From Yersinia mollaretii ATCC 43969 (lineage in GTDB: Bacteria > Pseudomonadota > Gammaproteobacteria > Enterobacterales > Enterobacteriaceae), in the NCBI RefSeq assembly GCF_013282725.1, contig NZ_CP054043.1:2294001-2358000 (forward strand): DNA of 64,000 nucleotides. The letters run 5' to 3'. A program made the translations under genes and the position numbers. Below the pieces are notes generated by a model. It did not search any database, was not told the DNA's origin, and saw nothing but the letters and a program-made list of their open reading frames with translations. Each line of letters begins with the position of its first letter. Position 1 is the stretch's first letter. Shown in pieces: positions 20,801 to 28,860 of the stretch.

Positions 20801-21481
20801 GCCAGCGAGGGGCATGGAGTCGAGATCACCGGGCCAGTAATCAATAAAGGCAATAGCGCCATTGAAGGGGAGGCTTCGGGTGAGGGTCACGGGGTGCATA
20901 TTGATGGCACCGTGACGGGGGGGCGCGTGAATGGCAGTTCTGGCAAGAGTAGCGGTGTATTCCTTGATGATGATGCATTTATCACTGAAATTGCGATTGG
21001 CGGAAAGGCGAAATCAGGTCAGCCGCAGGTGCATACCGTACCGCCAGAGCTGATAGGTGAAAATGTCACTATTAATGGCAAACTTTTCGTCAAAGCCCAG
21101 GTTGTCGGGGCCAATAACGGCATATCACCGCCAGTGCCAACGCTAACGCCAATCCCCACCTTATTCCCAACCTCAGTCCTAACTTCAACCTCAGCCCTAA
21201 CACTAACCCTGTTCCCAAGCGGCACAACAGTCGGGGATGGCACGACGACAGTACAACATACCGAGGGGGACGCGTTCGACTCATTACTGATGATGCGCAT
21301 TCAGATCCTCAGCTCCCTTGAAGGGCACGACGCCCCCTCATCCCCGCTGCTTGAATTAGCGCAAGATAGCACGGCCAATATCAGTATCGCGATTTGTGTC
21401 TCTGGCAGTGAACAGGCACCTTGCGACGAGCATGTTCTCGGCAAATGGGAACCCCGATGGTCAACCCGTCAGCCAAAATAG
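14834..21481 (+). CDS. Large TpsA adhesin, HMW1-like, filamentous haemagglutinin N-domain
   Basis: Secreted exoprotein of the two-partner pathway, 2215 residues. It opens with an extended signal peptide (MNSKLYKHIFCRRLGCLVAV) and a probable cleavage at LA-NP near residue 69. The haemagglutination/TPS domain follows (NPNGVLFG at residues 154-161). WLLDPAEVTI near 460 marks the end of the HMW-type N-domain. Residues from about 500 to 2080 are a beta-helix-like, Gly/Asn/Ser/Thr-rich fibre with very many N-X-S/T sequons. Tandem 145-residue repeats start at 1668. A Pro/Thr-rich linker (about 2095-2140) then leads to a tail with two cysteines at 2188 and 2197, like the C-terminal anchor of HMW1. 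No VENN motif, toxin domain or immunity gene is present, so it is not a CDI protein. AGGGAT precedes the ATG. Confidence 0.92.
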   Translation: MNSKLYKHIFCRRLGCLVAVSEFARSYGQSFSSMGGALIKDNHPRAGILSRLVVMVGLALGTLPSRILANPSLPVNGNIVVGQGSLNVDNTTLTVTQQTDKLAINWGSYDIAQGHTVIYQQPGSQSIALNRVLGSNGSQINGSLKANGQIFLLNPNGVLFGKGAEVNVGGLLASTKSMSDKDFINGRYRLKSRKHEGSIINQANLSVTPGGYIALVGQQVDNQYSGIIETPQGKTMLLAGRSVTLDLDEGRLLGVQIQGEQVITLLQNGGLIKADGGVIQLTARGKDALMNTVIDNSGILQARGLTQKNGVIHLDGGTDGVISHRGAADVSNPQGGGGRAILEGEHIHLVAGSKIDAHGSEGGGAVFVGGGWQGKNNQIRNADSVVMENGASIDASASRQGDGGTVVLWSERYTHFKGDIHASGGPQSGRGGQVETSSAKLLTAFGRVDVIANRGIKGHWLLDPAEVTIVDSGAETGTSIQVGDIPAEYTSNAQVFTPTANMSQILNSSINSHLDGGANVTIMTSNSQLNNNCQGCNITLRADINKKAGTDVTLTLYADGNINVENNITSDTGKLNLNLLAGNSKEDSMITLNNSVLLLNGGDLVARHAGKNNKTHIAIIGGQHSVSNLTLEGNAGMTSQVGVNLSNAANISAAGEVHISGESSNINGQGGRGIEITDNSSIIGSGNMTFTMNSNAKSAWMGSFTNVTIAGDKEVKIEANGTALGGVSLNNSTITAKSGDLSIHLQGEVLTATNQGIYLNGSQVSGQSVSLESRVTGADGILLNGSHINATSGNINANATTTHKGIGISGNSTLRASGNIALNGKTTAIAAGADGIKIRGSSTSNVNMTAEGDISMVGQNSGQEVGTSLVVDYANIESRAGDFNVNMSGTKNGSFTNTNISANTISLNGNITDSDGLVMTHTNLTAKAGDIKTNLTSPTTGFLFKGNGGMTASQNITLVGNSISGTNANITGNFDAVKINGTSANNRMNISAGNNISIISYNNGSASGTNTYVENANIVANKGAFTSKTSGLKSASFKGVNITASDIDIISDITGSGGVILDNANITAAVGDININTIVTQASSKGIWIKSNSTLSSNRDMTLNGVSRGANEGIIIQGLSESSRNTLSAQGNITLTGKNSRGAGQRSSINLGNVSLISTGKNIDINGSSTSTGDVNFTNVELNATAGNVTVYAETMTALTSSASSVFSMGDNNSIKAKSGSLMGKALNTTQGVGIIFRANNSLSVEGNIAFRGETEGTSAARNGITFYGTNTLDVAKGSQLSLLGENSGAQDTSGGNGIAYVSPKKLTINNHGSLKMEGRSTSGAGINFPTSNNTLILNGDGDTLIKGSSVTGTGVSLSGVVNNSTGPVTLEGTSTEDIGFRLFSAEHQINRINVTGSSTQAEGLIISGNTTITDTTLTGKSINGSGVKIDSLSGSNVVTHGTLDNATLNGTSTHGKGVEITSSINGINHSTINGMTDGSGYGIDIGEGLSVTGTSEADLLMLQGVAIIEAGTGIKINGDNDLSNTSLNGSAVDGIALDIIGPLSNSSNTALNGTASGAGMGAYVNGSLSESVVNGTSASGIGVQLHGKVGSSRIKGISTHGSGVKIDGESVLSNTTLTGSSTDGRGVEISANLNGSQSSVVQGTTANDVGVTIERDTTLIGGGLDDLLVINGIAAGSNGSGVTLGGNNTLDNTSLAGEAISGMGIDITGPLVNSNSSVGGKATTGVGVQLDGAVSDGAFDGTSAEGSGIKVQGGTTLDNVTLNGNSADGKGVDIAADLTGSRGSSVQGVTLNGTGIAVSEDPDLTGGAADDLLVISGDARGEKGTGLILAGNNTLDNTSLVGNAIGGIGFDITAPLVSSNSTVEGHAKQGDGVQLNGALSGGTFNGTSAMGRGIKVKGSTMLDNVTLNGSSTDGKGVHITADLTGSEGSAVLGMTVNGTGVAVSRDPDLTGGGSDDLLVISGDARGDKGTGLILAGNNTLENTSLSGHASEGHGVEITGPVINKGNSAIEGEASGEGHGVHIDGTVTGGRVNGSSGKSSGVFLDDDAFITEIAIGGKAKSGQPQVHTVPPELIGENVTINGKLFVKAQVVGANNGISPPVPTLTPIPTLFPTSVLTSTSALTLTLFPSGTTVGDGTTTVQHTEGDAFDSLLMMRIQILSSLEGHDAPSSPLLELAQDSTANISIAICVSGSEQAPCDEHVLGKWEPRWSTRQPK
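19835..20830 (+). repeat. 435-bp (145-residue) tandem repeats in tpsA
   Basis: The segment beginning CTG(C/T)TGGTGAT recurs at 19835, 20270 and 20705, a constant 435-bp step, so at least two full units and the start of a third are present. Units 2 and 3 are nearly identical in DNA (for example GGGCAACAATAC). A more diverged copy begins near 19331. Each unit has subrepeats of about 22-24 residues built on L.NT.L.G.S..G.GV.I. Confidence 0.88.
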
Positions 21482-21513
21482 CGTGAATAGCACATTGTCA
21501 GGGAGAGCTGCAA

Positions 21514-23388
21514 ATGGTGGAGAAACCCATTGAAATCGCGCCAGTTATTGAGCGCCCGGCTGTTTTTTCGTTGCCCTATTTTGAGTTTTTAGTCTGCACC
21601 CGGCGTTACGAAGAGGCGGGGCAGATATTGGTGTTTATGTTGGAGGAGTTGGATGCCCACTATGGGCGCTGGGATGTGTTTTCCCTGAAAAAACAGCCGC
21701 TACAGGAACAGGAACACTACTGTAGTCGGCTGGCCGCCGCCATTGGCACCCTGTTTTCTGATCCCGGATTTGTGCTTTCCGATAAAGGTTTTTTGCAACT
21801 GATTAATTTCCATCGCTGGATCGCCTTAATTTTTGCCGCCTCACCTTTTTTACATGCAGATCATGTGATTACCAATCTCAATCAGGCGGGGGAGGGCTGT
21901 GTGCATCCTTTGCGTTTTGAGCGCAATAATTTCCTGAAATTTTGTCTGATGTATTTACCTGAGTCAGGCATTCCCCTTCAGCCGGATATCTTGTGGCAAT
22001 TTAACCCCAGTGTGGCGGCAGCCCTGTTTCTAGCCCTGTTATCCCCACGGATTTTACCCAGCGCCGCAGGGCACGCAAAGCGCGAGTTTCTACTGGCTTG
22101 GCTACCGGAGAAGCTGTTAACGCTGGAGAGCCTCGAGCATCTACCCGAGCGTATCCTGCACGATGTTTACATGCATTGCAGCTATGCGGATGGGGCAGAG
22201 AAGCACCGTATCAAGCGCAGTATCAATTTTCATTTACGTCATGCACTGCTTCACAATGGTCTGTCAGACAGCAAATTACCTCCGCCATCACGCAGTAAGC
22301 CATTGATGTTAGTTATCTTAGAATGGTTTAACAGCGGTCATTCTATCTATCGCACTCACTCCAGTACCTTGCGTGCCGCCCGTGCGCAGTTTTCTACCCA
22401 TGGCGTCACCATTGTCGAAGCCACGGATGCTATCACCCAGAAAGTATTTGATGATTTCACTGAAGTGAGCCGGGTAGGTGCGGTCGAGGCGATTGCGACA
22501 TTGGCGAAACAGTTGCAGCCAGATGTGATCTATTTCCCCAGTGTCGGCATGTTCCCGCTGACCGTGGCGTTGACCAATTTACGGCTAGCCCCCCTACAGG
22601 TGATGGCGTTAGGCCACCCGGCGACGACACACTCTGACTATATTGATGCGGTGCTGGTGGAAGAGGATTATTTGGGGGATACGGCCTGTTTCTCCGAAAA
22701 AGTGATCCCGCTCCCCAAAGATTGCCTGCCCTATGTGCCTCCGGTCAATATCAGTCAGCCCGAACCTATTCGGCACTTTTATGAGCGGCCAGCGGTACAT
22801 ATTGCGGTTTGTGCCTCCGCGATGAAGATTAATCCGCGCTTTTTAGCCACTTGCGCAAAAATCACTCAGCGAACAACCACGCCAGTGGTCTTCCATTTTC
22901 TGGTGGGTTTTTGCTGGGGGATTAGCCATCGGGTCATGGAAAAAGCAGTTAATCACATTGTCCCGCAAGCCATCGTGTATGAACACTTGGGGTATTTGGA
23001 TTATTTACAGGTGATTAATCAGTGTGACCTCTTTATTAGCCCATTCCCCTTTGGCAATACCAATGGCATTGTCGATACCGTGCGTCAGGGGCTACCCGGT
23101 GTGTGTCTGAGCGGATCTGAAGTCCATGAGCATATCGACGAAGGGCTATTTCGCCGACTGGGGTTGGCTGAAGTGCTGATTACCCATAATTTACCAGACT
23201 ATATTGCGGTGACCGTGCGGCTGATTACGGATATCAAGTGGCGCAACAGTTTGCGCCGCCAGCTGCTGAAGATGCAGCCCGATCGCGTGCTGTTTACCGG
23301 TAAGCCTGAGCAGTTTGGTTTGATTGTCCGTGGCTTGCTTGATGACCATCGTGCCAGAGAGAGGCGCAATAAAAAAAGCCCCCAGTAA
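21514..23388 (+). CDS. HMW1C-family cytoplasmic N-glucosyltransferase (GT41)
   Basis: Cytoplasmic glycosyltransferase expected to add glucose or other hexoses from nucleotide sugars to asparagines in N-X-S/T sequons of the neighbouring TpsA before export. 624 residues. The N-terminal ~250 residues are an all-alpha domain. The C-terminal GT-B part has LVILEWFNSGHSIYRTHS (about 265-285), LGHPATTHSDY (366 onward), VVFHFLVGFCWG (about 458), PFPFGNTNGIVDTV (510 onward) and HEHIDEGLFRRLG. HMW1C enzymes of Haemophilus and Actinobacillus have the same architecture, and Yersinia homologues are established N-glycosyltransferases. The start follows GGGAG at nine bases. It is 32 bp after tpsA, third gene of the operon. 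The last codons overlap a terminator read in the other direction. Confidence 0.93.
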   Translation: MVEKPIEIAPVIERPAVFSLPYFEFLVCTRRYEEAGQILVFMLEELDAHYGRWDVFSLKKQPLQEQEHYCSRLAAAIGTLFSDPGFVLSDKGFLQLINFHRWIALIFAASPFLHADHVITNLNQAGEGCVHPLRFERNNFLKFCLMYLPESGIPLQPDILWQFNPSVAAALFLALLSPRILPSAAGHAKREFLLAWLPEKLLTLESLEHLPERILHDVYMHCSYADGAEKHRIKRSINFHLRHALLHNGLSDSKLPPPSRSKPLMLVILEWFNSGHSIYRTHSSTLRAARAQFSTHGVTIVEATDAITQKVFDDFTEVSRVGAVEAIATLAKQLQPDVIYFPSVGMFPLTVALTNLRLAPLQVMALGHPATTHSDYIDAVLVEEDYLGDTACFSEKVIPLPKDCLPYVPPVNISQPEPIRHFYERPAVHIAVCASAMKINPRFLATCAKITQRTTTPVVFHFLVGFCWGISHRVMEKAVNHIVPQAIVYEHLGYLDYLQVINQCDLFISPFPFGNTNGIVDTVRQGLPGVCLSGSEVHEHIDEGLFRRLGLAEVLITHNLPDYIAVTVRLITDIKWRNSLRRQLLKMQPDRVLFTGKPEQFGLIVRGLLDDHRARERRNKKSPQ

Positions 23389-23401
23389 CCATTGGGGGCT
23401 T
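23371..23401 (-). terminator. fadE terminator embedded in the glucosyltransferase 3' end
   Basis: AAGCCCCCA-loop-TGGGGGCTT with a run of seven A on the left, which is seven U in minus-strand RNA. It ends fadE transcription. Its left arm encodes the last residues (KSPQ) of the convergent glucosyltransferase gene. It may also slow plus-strand transcription. Confidence 0.82.
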
Positions 23402-23451
23402 GAGTAGACACTAACCTTTATAAGGCCAATAACCTCTATAAGGTCGATCGA

Positions 23452-25899
23452 TTACGCCGCTTCAGTATGCCGCTGTTTCGCGGGTGACTTTACTGCCGGT
23501 TTGGCGGCCAACTCATCGGCTTCAAACTCGTCGACATTAATTGAACGCAGACGGCTCTCTTCCGCTTTGGTGAGAATCGCGGCCTCCTCGGCACTGATTT
23601 TCCCTTCCGCCAGTGCCTGTTTCGCCAGTTGATCCAAGCGGGTAAATGGCAGGCTCTTACCTGCTTCTTTACTCAGGCGCTTATGAATCGGCTCTGCGGC
23701 AATCACATCTTGCAATGCGGCTTCCAGCAGGCCTACCGGGTTAAACTCGCTCGGTGTCAGGTATTGACCACGGCCAATACGGCTACGGGTGGCTGATGGG
23801 ACTTGCAGTAATTGGGCAATTTGGTGATCCAGTTTGTCTGAAGGTGCCTGATGCACGCGGCCCAATGGGAAGACCACAAACCGCATTAACCCAGCAATCA
23901 AACCATTCGGGAAGTTACGCAGCAAGTCATCCAGTGCTTGCTCTGCCTGATTCAGCGCATCCTGAACCCCCCAATGGACCAGTGGCAAATCCTCTTTCTG
24001 GCGGCCTTCATCTTCATAGCGTTTCAGTGTGGCCGAGGCCAGATACAGTTGGCTGAGAATATCCCCCAGACGGGCAGAAATACGCTCGCGACGTTTCAAG
24101 CTGCCACCCAGTACACCCATCGAGACATCGGACAGCAGTGCCAGATTGGCGCTCAGGCGGTTCATCTGTTGGTAATAGCGGCGCGTGCTGTCTTTCACTG
24201 GTGTGGCGCTGGTGCGGCCATTCGTCAGGCCCAGCCAGAAACTGCGAATCTTAGCGCTGCCGACATGACCCAGATGCCCAAACAGCGCTTTATCAAAGGC
24301 AGCAACATCATTGGATTGTGCCGCAGCCATCTCATCGAGCACAAACGGATGGCAACGAATCGCGCCCTGACCGAAGATAATCATGCTGCGAGTCAGAATA
24401 TTCGCGCCCTCGACAGTGATACCAATCGGGGCACCCTGATAACTGCGCGCGATAAAGTTAGTCGGGCCAAGGCAGATGCCTTTACCGCCAGCGATATCCA
24501 TCGCATCCATTACGGCGCGCTGACCACGGTGGGTGCAGTGATACTTCACAATGGCGGAGAGCACCGCCGGTTTTTCACCCAGCATGATACCGCTAGTGAC
24601 CAAGATAGCGGCGGCGTCCATCACATAGGCATTACCGGCAATGCGCGCCAATGGCTCTTCAATTCCCTCCATTTTACCGATGGAGATTTTGAACTGACGG
24701 CGAATATAGGCGTAAGCCCCGATGCCCATGGCCACACTTTTCAGGCTGCCAGTCGCATTGGACGGCAGAGTAATACCGCGCCCAACCGACAGGCACTCCA
24801 CCAGCATCCGCCAGCCTTGCCCGGCCATTTTTGGCCCACCGATAATGTAATCAATCGGGACAAAGATATCATTGCCGCGCGTCGGGCCATTTTGGAACGG
24901 CACGTTCAGCGGGAAGTGGCGGTGACCAATTTCCACCCCTGGGGTGTTGGTGGGGATCAGGGCGCAGGTAATCCCCAAGTCCACGGTTTCGCCCAACAGA
25001 TGTTCAGGATCCGAGAGTTTGAAGGCCAAACCGAGCACGGTGGCGATAGGCGCGAGAGTGATATAGCGCTTGTTCCACGTCAGGCGCATACCCAACACCT
25101 GCTTGCCTTGCCATTCGCCCATGCAGACGGTGCCTGTATCGGGAATCGCCCCGGCATCAGAGCCAGCTTCTGGGCTGGTCAGGGCGAAACACGGAATCTC
25201 GTCACCCCGGGCCAGACCCGGCAGATAATGATTTTTTTGCTCTTCAGTGCCGTAATGTTGCAGCAATTCGCCGGGACCGAGGGAGTTAGGCACACCCACC
25301 GTGATAGCTAATATACCCGAGACACCCGAGAGCTTTTGCAGCACGCGAGCCTGAGCATAGGCAGAGAACTCAAGGCCGCCGTACTCCTTCTTAATGATCA
25401 TCGCAAAGAAGCGATTCTCTTTCAGATACGCCCACAATTCTGGCGGCAGATCAGCCAGTTCGTGAGTGATCTCGAAGTCATTCGCCAGACGGCAGGCCTC
25501 TTCAACCGGCCCATCGATAAAAGCTTGCTCTTCTGCGGTTAACTGCGGTTTTGGGTAGTTATGCAGCTTCTTCCAGTCGGGTTGACCTTGGAACAAATCG
25601 CCTTCCCACCATGTCGTACCGGCATCAATGGCCTCTTTTTCGGTCCGTGACATCGCTGGCATGACTTTACGGAACATGCGCAACGCCGGGGCAGAAAACA
25701 GTGATTGGCGGAGTGGCGTGAGCAGTAGGGGCAGCAAAACAATCACCAGCGGCAATAATACCCAGTATGACCATAACTGCGACGCACCCATTGCTGCGGT
25801 GTAAACCACGAGAATCAAACTGCTGAGAGAGAGGTTCACCCGGTGATAGAACAGCACACCAATAAGAACCAGCAAGGCAACAATGCTAAGAACCATCAT
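23452..25899 (-). CDS. fadE: Acyl-CoA dehydrogenase FadE
   Basis: First enzyme of aerobic fatty-acid beta-oxidation, oxidising acyl-CoA to trans-2-enoyl-CoA with FAD. 815 residues, the usual size of the enterobacterial enzyme. Two hydrophobic N-terminal segments ([16 protein letters not shown] and [12 protein letters not shown]) suggest membrane association. The acyl-CoA dehydrogenase core follows: [17 protein letters not shown], then [16 protein letters not shown], and [12 protein letters not shown] later. A long C-terminal extension ends in an alanine/lysine-rich tail. AGGAG lies upstream of the double ATG start. It is divergent from gmhA with a FadR-like site just upstream, and it has its own terminator at 23371. 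Confidence 0.96.
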   Translation of the reverse strand: MMVLSIVALLVLIGVLFYHRVNLSLSSLILVVYTAAMGASQLWSYWVLLPLVIVLLPLLLTPLRQSLFSAPALRMFRKVMPAMSRTEKEAIDAGTTWWEGDLFQGQPDWKKLHNYPKPQLTAEEQAFIDGPVEEACRLANDFEITHELADLPPELWAYLKENRFFAMIIKKEYGGLEFSAYAQARVLQKLSGVSGILAITVGVPNSLGPGELLQHYGTEEQKNHYLPGLARGDEIPCFALTSPEAGSDAGAIPDTGTVCMGEWQGKQVLGMRLTWNKRYITLAPIATVLGLAFKLSDPEHLLGETVDLGITCALIPTNTPGVEIGHRHFPLNVPFQNGPTRGNDIFVPIDYIIGGPKMAGQGWRMLVECLSVGRGITLPSNATGSLKSVAMGIGAYAYIRRQFKISIGKMEGIEEPLARIAGNAYVMDAAAILVTSGIMLGEKPAVLSAIVKYHCTHRGQRAVMDAMDIAGGKGICLGPTNFIARSYQGAPIGITVEGANILTRSMIIFGQGAIRCHPFVLDEMAAAQSNDVAAFDKALFGHLGHVGSAKIRSFWLGLTNGRTSATPVKDSTRRYYQQMNRLSANLALLSDVSMGVLGGSLKRRERISARLGDILSQLYLASATLKRYEDEGRQKEDLPLVHWGVQDALNQAEQALDDLLRNFPNGLIAGLMRFVVFPLGRVHQAPSDKLDHQIAQLLQVPSATRSRIGRGQYLTPSEFNPVGLLEAALQDVIAAEPIHKRLSKEAGKSLPFTRLDQLAKQALAEGKISAEEAAILTKAEESRLRSINVDEFEADELAAKPAVKSPAKQRHTEAA

Positions 25900-25918
25900 G
25901 ATAAAGCTCCTGAGATGT

Positions 25919-25935
25919 AGGAGGTCTGACCTGTT
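25919..25935. promoter_or_regulatory. Candidate FadR operator upstream of fadE
   Basis: AGGAGGTCTGACCTGTT matches the FadR consensus AACTGGTCNGACCTGTT at 13 of 16 defined positions, with the right half perfect. It lies 20 bp before the fadE start, in the position expected for repression by FadR in the absence of long-chain acyl-CoA. Confidence 0.65.
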
Positions 25936-26135
25936 GAGTGATACATTTGTTTTAGTTCATCTCATTATCTTTATCAATACCATTACATGTTATTTACAAC
26001 TTATCTCACAAATTGATCGTCATTTTCGCCAAAACTCTTGTGCCTAATATGATTACAGTGCTTCTCGCTGTTTATACGATCCGGTACACTGGCGCAGGAA
26101 GATATTGATGCCATAGGACTATAAAAGAGGCTCCC

Positions 26136-26720
26136 ATGTACCACGATTTAATCCGCAGTGAATTGAACGAAGCCGCAGATACGCTGGCAAACTTTCTGAA
26201 AGATGATGCGAATATCGATGCTATTCAGCGCGCAGCCGTCCTATTGGCTGATTCTTTTAAAGCTGGTGGCAAAGTATTGTCATGCGGCAATGGCGGCTCC
26301 CATTGTGATGCCATGCATTTTGCCGAAGAGTTGACCGGGCGCTATCGCGAAAATCGCCCAGGTTATCCGGCCATTGCTATTTCAGATGTCAGCCATCTCT
26401 CTTGCGTCAGCAATGACTTTGGTTATGACTATGTCTTCTCTCGCTATGTTGAAGCTGTCGGCCGCGAGGGGGATGTCTTGCTTGGCATTTCTACTTCAGG
26501 TAATTCAGGCAATATTATTAAGGCGATTGAAGCTGCCCGCGCCAAGGGCATGAAGGTCATCACCCTGACAGGTAAAGATGGCGGCAAAATGGCAGGCACT
26601 GCGGATATCGAAATCCGGGTTCCCCATTTCGGTTATGCCGATCGTATTCAGGAAATTCATATCAAAGCGATTCATATCTTGATCCAGTTGATTGAAAAAG
26701 AGATGGTATCTGCTAACTAA
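26136..26720 (+). CDS. gmhA: Sedoheptulose-7-phosphate isomerase
   Basis: Cytoplasmic SIS-domain isomerase that makes D-glycero-D-manno-heptose-7-phosphate, the first step of the ADP-heptose pathway for the lipopolysaccharide inner core. 194 residues. SIS features include [20 protein letters not shown] (about 49-68) and [19 protein letters not shown] (about 118-136). GAGGCTCCC precedes the ATG. It is divergent from fadE and followed by yafJ on the same strand, the E. coli order. Confidence 0.97.
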   Translation: MYHDLIRSELNEAADTLANFLKDDANIDAIQRAAVLLADSFKAGGKVLSCGNGGSHCDAMHFAEELTGRYRENRPGYPAIAISDVSHLSCVSNDFGYDYVFSRYVEAVGREGDVLLGISTSGNSGNIIKAIEAARAKGMKVITLTGKDGGKMAGTADIEIRVPHFGYADRIQEIHIKAIHILIQLIEKEMVSAN

Positions 26721-26721
26721 T

Positions 26722-26802
26722 TCGAGTCGCAGGAAGGCGGCTGGCAGCGGACTCGTCGAGTCACCCAAGCCGCCAACACAGGCAACCTGAAGAGTCATGG
26801 GT
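26722..26802. repeat. Degenerate Yersinia intergenic repeat between gmhA and yafJ
   Basis: TTCGAGTCGCAGGAAGGCGG at the left and CAACCTGAAGAGTCATGGGTA at the right are the inverted ends of the same palindromic repeat family seen at 303, 3298 and 61385. The centre has diverged. Confidence 0.45.
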
Positions 26803-26914
26803 AAGCGGTTAATGATTTTGAATATTCATCAATAATATGGCAATCCGGTAAATTAAAAGCGCAGCTAACACCGCTGCAACACCAAGAATGAAGGGTATAC
26901 GCGGGAGGTTGGTT

Positions 26915-27679
26915 ATGTGCGAATTGCTCGGGATGAGCGCAAATGTTCCCACGGATATTTGCTTTAGCTTTACCGGTCTAGTGCAACGAGGCGGTGGGAC
27001 TGGCCCACACAAAGATGGCTGGGGGATTACTTTCTATGAAGGTAATGGTTGCCGCACGTTTAAAGATCCCAAACCGAGTTTTAATTCACCGATTGCCCGC
27101 TTGGTGCAAGACTATCCGATAAAATCTTGCGCGGTCGTTTCGCATATTCGTCAGGCAAATCGGGGGGAAGTGGCGTTAGAAAATACTCACCCATTTACTC
27201 GCGAAATGTGGGGGCGAAACTGGACTTATGCCCATAACGGTCAGCTCAAGGGTTATCGTCAATTAGATACCGGCACTTTCCGTCCCATCGGCCAGACTGA
27301 CAGCGAATACGCTTTCTGCTGGTTGCTAAATCAATTGGCAAAACGCTACCCCCGCACCCCGAGTAACTGGCCAGCGGTGTTCCGCTATATCGCCACGTTA
27401 TGTGAGCAACTGCGCACTAAAGGGGTGTTTAATATGCTGCTCTCGGATGGGCGTTTTGTGATGGCGTTCTGTTCGACCAATTTATATTGGATAACCCGCC
27501 GTGCGCCTTTCGGCAAAGCGACTTTGCTGGATCAAGATGTCGAGATCGATTTTCAACAACAGACGACCCCTAACGATGTGGTCACGGTGATCGCGACTCA
27601 GCCACTGACAGCAAATGAAACCTGGCACAAAATTGCACCAGGTGAGTTTTCATTATTCTGTTTTGGTGAGCAAATTTGA
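26915..27679 (+). CDS. yafJ: Class II glutamine amidotransferase-like protein YafJ
   Basis: Single-domain Ntn-type glutamine amidotransferase of unknown substrate, 254 residues. The start at 26915 puts cysteine at position 2 ([14 protein letters not shown]), the expected nucleophile after methionine removal; an upstream ATG at 26888 would bury it. Other family features are [35 protein letters not shown] and [10 protein letters not shown]. The gene follows gmhA, and its last 27 bp overlap the end of convergent yafK, so the two 3' ends share coding DNA. Confidence 0.93.
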   Translation: MCELLGMSANVPTDICFSFTGLVQRGGGTGPHKDGWGITFYEGNGCRTFKDPKPSFNSPIARLVQDYPIKSCAVVSHIRQANRGEVALENTHPFTREMWGRNWTYAHNGQLKGYRQLDTGTFRPIGQTDSEYAFCWLLNQLAKRYPRTPSNWPAVFRYIATLCEQLRTKGVFNMLLSDGRFVMAFCSTNLYWITRRAPFGKATLLDQDVEIDFQQQTTPNDVVTVIATQPLTANETWHKIAPGEFSLFCFGEQI

Positions 27680-28393
27680 GTGGGTCACGGCGTACTGCGA
27701 TGCTGGTGCGCTGGAGACCGGCGGGCGGCTCAGGACATACTGCCCGTTGATCACGGAAACTGAAGGTGGCATCCGATTCTTGGCAAAGTAGGCATATCCC
27801 GGCTGCAATTGACGCCAGAAGTTGTAATCCGAAGAGTTACGATGGCGCTGCATATTCTGCTCCGTCATCCGGAATGGGTAAATACTGATATCGACCTTTT
27901 CCTGACCAAAGATAAATGCTGTTTGCACGTAGTTAAATATCTCGTCCATATAAGCATCGGTCATTGCGTAACAGCCGATTGATTTGCAAGCGCCATGGAT
28001 CATCAGATATTTTCCTGAATAGCCCTGTGACTTGTCATAATCATTTGGGAAGCCAATATTGATTGCTCGATAAAACTTACTGTCGGGTTTTAAATGGCGC
28101 GTATCAATAGTGTAAAACCCTTCCGGACTTTTGAAATCACCCTCACGGCGTTTTGGGCCAAGCCCACCTGAGAATTCACAAATGCGATAGCTTTGTACTA
28201 GGCGATACTCGCCCTGTAATCTGGCATATAGCTCCAGAGTACGCTCTTCTTTGAAGATCTGAATATAGACTGATGATCCGAGTAATTGCTGTTTTAGCTC
28301 TTTGGACACCGCCACAGGCTCACTGGCTGAGCTGGTGAAGGATACCGCAGGCAAACAAATTATCATCGCAAACAATAGCGCGACTTTGCCCAT
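27653..28393 (-). CDS. yafK: L,D-transpeptidase-family protein YafK (DpaA-like)
   Basis: Exported YkuD-fold protein, 246 residues. In E. coli the YafK/DpaA enzyme detaches Braun lipoprotein from peptidoglycan instead of forming crosslinks. An N-terminal signal peptide is visible ([19 protein letters not shown]). The catalytic motif [15 protein letters not shown] contains the active-site cysteine (SIGC) and histidine, and [20 protein letters not shown] sequence precedes it. It overlaps yafJ tail to tail by 27 bp and is divergent from the nqr operon. Confidence 0.92.
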   Translation of the reverse strand: MGKVALLFAMIICLPAVSFTSSASEPVAVSKELKQQLLGSSVYIQIFKEERTLELYARLQGEYRLVQSYRICEFSGGLGPKRREGDFKSPEGFYTIDTRHLKPDSKFYRAINIGFPNDYDKSQGYSGKYLMIHGACKSIGCYAMTDAYMDEIFNYVQTAFIFGQEKVDISIYPFRMTEQNMQRHRNSSDYNFWRQLQPGYAYFAKNRMPPSVSVINGQYVLSRPPVSSAPASQYAVTHSNLLTKTE

Positions 28394-28860
28394 TATTATT
28401 CCTACTTATATTTATAGATGCCACTGACTATTCTGATTTATAGGCGCAGATTATCAGTCAGAAATTTTTTAGCAATATATGTTTTGTATAAAATAAATAC
28501 CAACTCGGTAAAGTTGAGTTGATGATGCGATTTTACCGAATATATTTAGAGTTTAGCGGGGAATTATTTGTGTTTGCTTGACTCAAGTCACTGCATTTCT
28601 CAGACACTGCAAGATGTACAATGCTAAAATCATTCGCGGTTAACCTGCTCGTCGAAGGGTTATTTCATCAGTGGCATATCAGGCGAGTAAGGATATAGCA
28701 TTTATTTCAGATATTCTTTCAGTAAGCATTCATGTTTGTCCAATTGACTCGGCTTTAAGCCGCCGTTTTAATGAATTATGAAAGCATCTTCTCTTTGTGT
28801 GGCTGTACACTCTGGGTTCAAGTACAGCACTTAATATCACTAATAAAGTTGTCCAACCTT
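28394..28860. promoter_or_regulatory. Intergenic region yafK / nqrA
   Basis: A 467-bp gap between divergent genes that must hold the nqr promoter. It is AT-rich with small hairpins (CAACTC/GAGTTG near 28502-28521; CGGCTT-T-AAGCCG near 28750) and a TTGACT near 28577, but no spaced -35/-10 pair convinced me. An ATG at 28771 is in frame with nqrA but is not taken as its start. No other gene seen. Confidence 0.4.

Noticed and set aside
19744..20899. Long minus-strand open frames (278 and 192 codons) inside tpsA
   Set aside because: They are antisense shadows of the repetitive tpsA frame: proline/leucine-rich translations mirror the Gly/Asn/Ser codons, and there is no ribosome site or family similarity.
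14834..21481. TpsA as a contact-dependent inhibition (CdiA-like) toxin
   Set aside because: No VENN-type motif, no C-terminal toxin domain and no small immunity ORF follows; the next gene is the glucosyltransferase and the tail is a cysteine anchor.
23938..25311. 457-codon plus-strand open frame across fadE
   Set aside because: Shadow of the fadE coding frame; the translation has no family features and fadE is unmistakable on the other strand.
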